A stretch of DNA of 6,980 bases from Lutibacter sp. (GTDB lineage: Bacteria > Bacteroidota > Bacteroidia > Flavobacteriales > Flavobacteriaceae): contig JAUVOS010000134.1 in assembly GCA_030599055.1 (NCBI GenBank), positions 1-6,980 of the forward strand, written 5' to 3'. Numbering within the stretch: the first letter of the stretch is position 1; each line of letters opens with the position of its first letter. The notes under the pieces were generated by a model. The model did not search any database, had not been told where the DNA came from, and saw only the letters and a list, made by a program, of their open reading frames with translations. Of this stretch, positions 5,692-6,980 are shown one piece after another. Made by a program: the position numbers and the translations under genes.

Positions 5692-5699
5692 TAAAGATA
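5692..5699 (-). promoter_or_regulatory. Candidate -7 element for RNase R
   Basis: On the minus strand this reads TATCTTTA, 7 of 8 matches to TAnnTTTG, 26 bases before the RNase R start codon. The inverted repeat at 5701-5736 lies one base upstream and would occupy the -33 region. No separate -33 box is visible. Confidence 0.35.
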
Positions 5700-5700
5700 T

Positions 5701-5736
5701 TAAAAACCTAACAGGTTTTTAAAGTCTGTTAGGTTT
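5701..5736 (-). terminator. Inverted repeat / probable terminator of the acyl-CoA dehydrogenase gene
   Basis: Eleven-base arms AAACCTAACAG (5704-5714) and CTGTTAGGTTT (5726-5736) flank an 11-base loop. Read on the minus strand, the stem is followed by a short T-run, 25 bases after the dehydrogenase stop codon, as expected for an intrinsic terminator. An alternative 9-base hairpin (5701-5709 with 5713-5721, loop AAC) uses the left arm and excludes the longer one. From memory, repeats around AACCTAACAGGTTT are widespread between flavobacterial genes, so it may be a dispersed element used as a terminator. Confidence 0.65.
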
Positions 5737-5761
5737 CGTTGTGATATTATAAATAGTAAGT

Positions 5762-6946
5762 TTACTGAAAAGCAGGAATACCCGTAATATCCATACCTGT
5801 AATTAACAAGTGAATATCATGCGTTCCTTCATAAGTAATGACAGATTCTAAGTTCATCATATGACGCATAATAGAATAATCACCTGTAATTCCCATGGCT
5901 CCGAGTACTTGGCGGGCTTCACGTGCAATAGTTAAAGCCATATCAACATTATTACGTTTACACATAGATATTTGTGCTGAAGTGGCACGACCTTCATTAC
6001 GAAGGGTTCCTAAACGCCAAGTTAATAATTGTGCTTTAGTGATTTCGGTAATCATTTCAGCTAATTTCTTTTGTTGCAATTGGAAAGAAGCTATAGGCTT
6101 ACCAAACTGAAAACGTTCTTTTGAATAACGCAAAGCCGTATCATAGCAGTCCATTGCAGCGCCAATAGCACCCCAAGCAATACCATAACGAGCGGAATCA
6201 AGACACATAAGAGGCGCGCCTAATCCTGTTTTACCTGGTAAAAGATTTTCTTTTGGAACTTTTACATTATCAAAAATTAATTCACCTGTGGCAGAAGCTC
6301 TAAGCGACCATTTGTTATGTGTGGTTGGTGCAGAGTAGCCTTCCATATCTTTTTCTACCAACAGACCTTTTATGCGGTTGTTATCCGATTCGTCTTTTGC
6401 CCAAACGACGGATACATCAGCAAAAGGGGCGTTGGAAATCCACATTTTGGCTCCGTTTAAAAGATAGTGGTCACCCATATCTTTAAACTTTGTGACCATA
6501 CTTCCTGGGTCTGAACCATGATTAGGTTCTGTTAAACCGAAAGCACCCATCATTTCACCAGAAGCTAATTTGGGTAAATATTTTTGTTTTTGTTCTTCCG
6601 AACCAAAAGCAAATATTGGATACATTACCAATGAACTTTGAACAGATGCCGTAGAACGAACACCAGAATCTCCACGCTCAATTTCTTGCATGATTAAACC
6701 ATAACTCATTTGGTCTAAACCAGCACCACCATACTCCATAGGAATATAAGGTCCAAAAGCACCAATTTCAGCCAAACCTCCGATAATTTGTTCGGGGAAT
6801 TCAGATTTTTGTGCGTATTCTTCGATGATTGGAGTAACAGCTCTTTTTACCCATTCACGAGCAGCGTCACGTACCAATATATGTTCTTCGGTAAGAAGCT
6901 CATCTAACTGAAAATAATCAGGAGCTTGATATAAATCTTGTGGCAT
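5762..6946 (-). CDS. gcdH: Acyl-CoA dehydrogenase, glutaryl-CoA dehydrogenase type
   Basis: This is a cytoplasmic FAD enzyme of 394 residues that most likely oxidises and decarboxylates glutaryl-CoA to crotonyl-CoA, a late step of lysine and tryptophan breakdown, passing electrons to electron-transfer flavoprotein. The acyl-CoA dehydrogenase plan is complete: a helical N-terminal domain (about 15-130), a beta domain with FGLTEPNHGSDPGSM (136-150) and WSLRASATG (213-221), and a helical C-terminal domain. The catalytic base is Glu373 in TYEGTHDIH. Residues that mark glutaryl-CoA dehydrogenase among relatives are present: Glu90, Arg97 and Ser101 in EIERGDSGVRSTAS match Glu87, Arg94 and Ser98 of the human enzyme, although Val96 replaces a tyrosine beside the arginine. 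The arginine that binds the glutaryl carboxylate supports the substrate call. The ATG at 6946 gives a normal N-terminus for the bacterial family. No partner genes are adjacent, so the substrate rests on homology alone. Confidence 0.88.
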   Translation of the reverse strand: MPQDLYQAPDYFQLDELLTEEHILVRDAAREWVKRAVTPIIEEYAQKSEFPEQIIGGLAEIGAFGPYIPMEYGGAGLDQMSYGLIMQEIERGDSGVRSTASVQSSLVMYPIFAFGSEEQKQKYLPKLASGEMMGAFGLTEPNHGSDPGSMVTKFKDMGDHYLLNGAKMWISNAPFADVSVVWAKDESDNNRIKGLLVEKDMEGYSAPTTHNKWSLRASATGELIFDNVKVPKENLLPGKTGLGAPLMCLDSARYGIAWGAIGAAMDCYDTALRYSKERFQFGKPIASFQLQQKKLAEMITEITKAQLLTWRLGTLRNEGRATSAQISMCKRNNVDMALTIAREARQVLGAMGITGDYSIMRHMMNLESVITYEGTHDIHLLITGMDITGIPAFQ

Positions 6947-6972
6947 TATTATTTGTTTAAAAATTCGTTGGG

Positions 6973-6980
6973 CAAAGGTA
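6973..6980 (-). promoter_or_regulatory. Candidate -7 element for the acyl-CoA dehydrogenase gene
   Basis: On the minus strand this reads TACCTTTG, an 8/8 match to TAnnTTTG, 26 bases upstream of the ATG. It ends exactly at the window edge, so the -33 region cannot be examined. Confidence 0.5.

Noticed and set aside
5762..6946. A short-chain fatty acyl-CoA dehydrogenase rather than the glutaryl type.
   Set aside because: The arginine at 97 with Glu90 and Ser101, and near full-length similarity to human glutaryl-CoA dehydrogenase as recalled, favour the glutaryl enzyme.

Overview
The window looks like a piece of a Bacteroidota chromosome, most likely from the order Flavobacteriales. The support is AT-rich DNA, the near absence of Shine-Dalgarno sequences before the starts, and matches to the Bacteroidota -7 promoter element (TAnnTTTG) 20-30 bases before most start codons. 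The proteins also read like flavobacterial housekeeping and accessory genes. No phage, integrase, transposase, CRISPR array, tRNA or rRNA is visible. No gene-free stretch exceeds 300 bases; the longest is 372-580.

Layout: a small membrane-anchored protein of unknown function (21-371, minus) diverges from an SPFH-domain membrane protein (581-1501, plus). The SPFH gene converges on a small tatA gene (1628-1825, minus), and a strong bidirectional terminator lies between them. Four minus-strand genes then follow in coordinate order: tatA, a tyrosine phenol-lyase (1907-3286), RNase R (3419-5665) and a glutaryl-CoA dehydrogenase-type acyl-CoA dehydrogenase (5762-6946). Their gaps are 81-132 bases, and each has its own candidate -7 element, so they are probably separate transcription units rather than one operon.

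Functionally the genes are a mixture: membrane organisation (SPFH), export of folded proteins (TatA), RNA decay (RNase R) and amino-acid catabolism (tyrosine phenol-lyase; glutaryl-CoA oxidation from lysine/tryptophan breakdown). I see no single pathway or new enzyme system joining them. The enzyme at 1907-3286 would easily be labelled tryptophanase, but its substrate-site residues match tyrosine phenol-lyase.

The most unusual content is small repeats. Two REP-like palindromes flank tatA; they share identical 10-base arms but have different 12-base palindromic cores. Short tandem arrays with a strict 7-base period occur at 1-20, 401-436, 438-451 and 506-536, and one (4459-4486) lies inside the RNase R reading frame, where it encodes about nine extra residues. 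A separate inverted repeat of 11-base arms lies between the acyl-CoA dehydrogenase and RNase R genes. Several of these elements sit directly upstream of -7 boxes.
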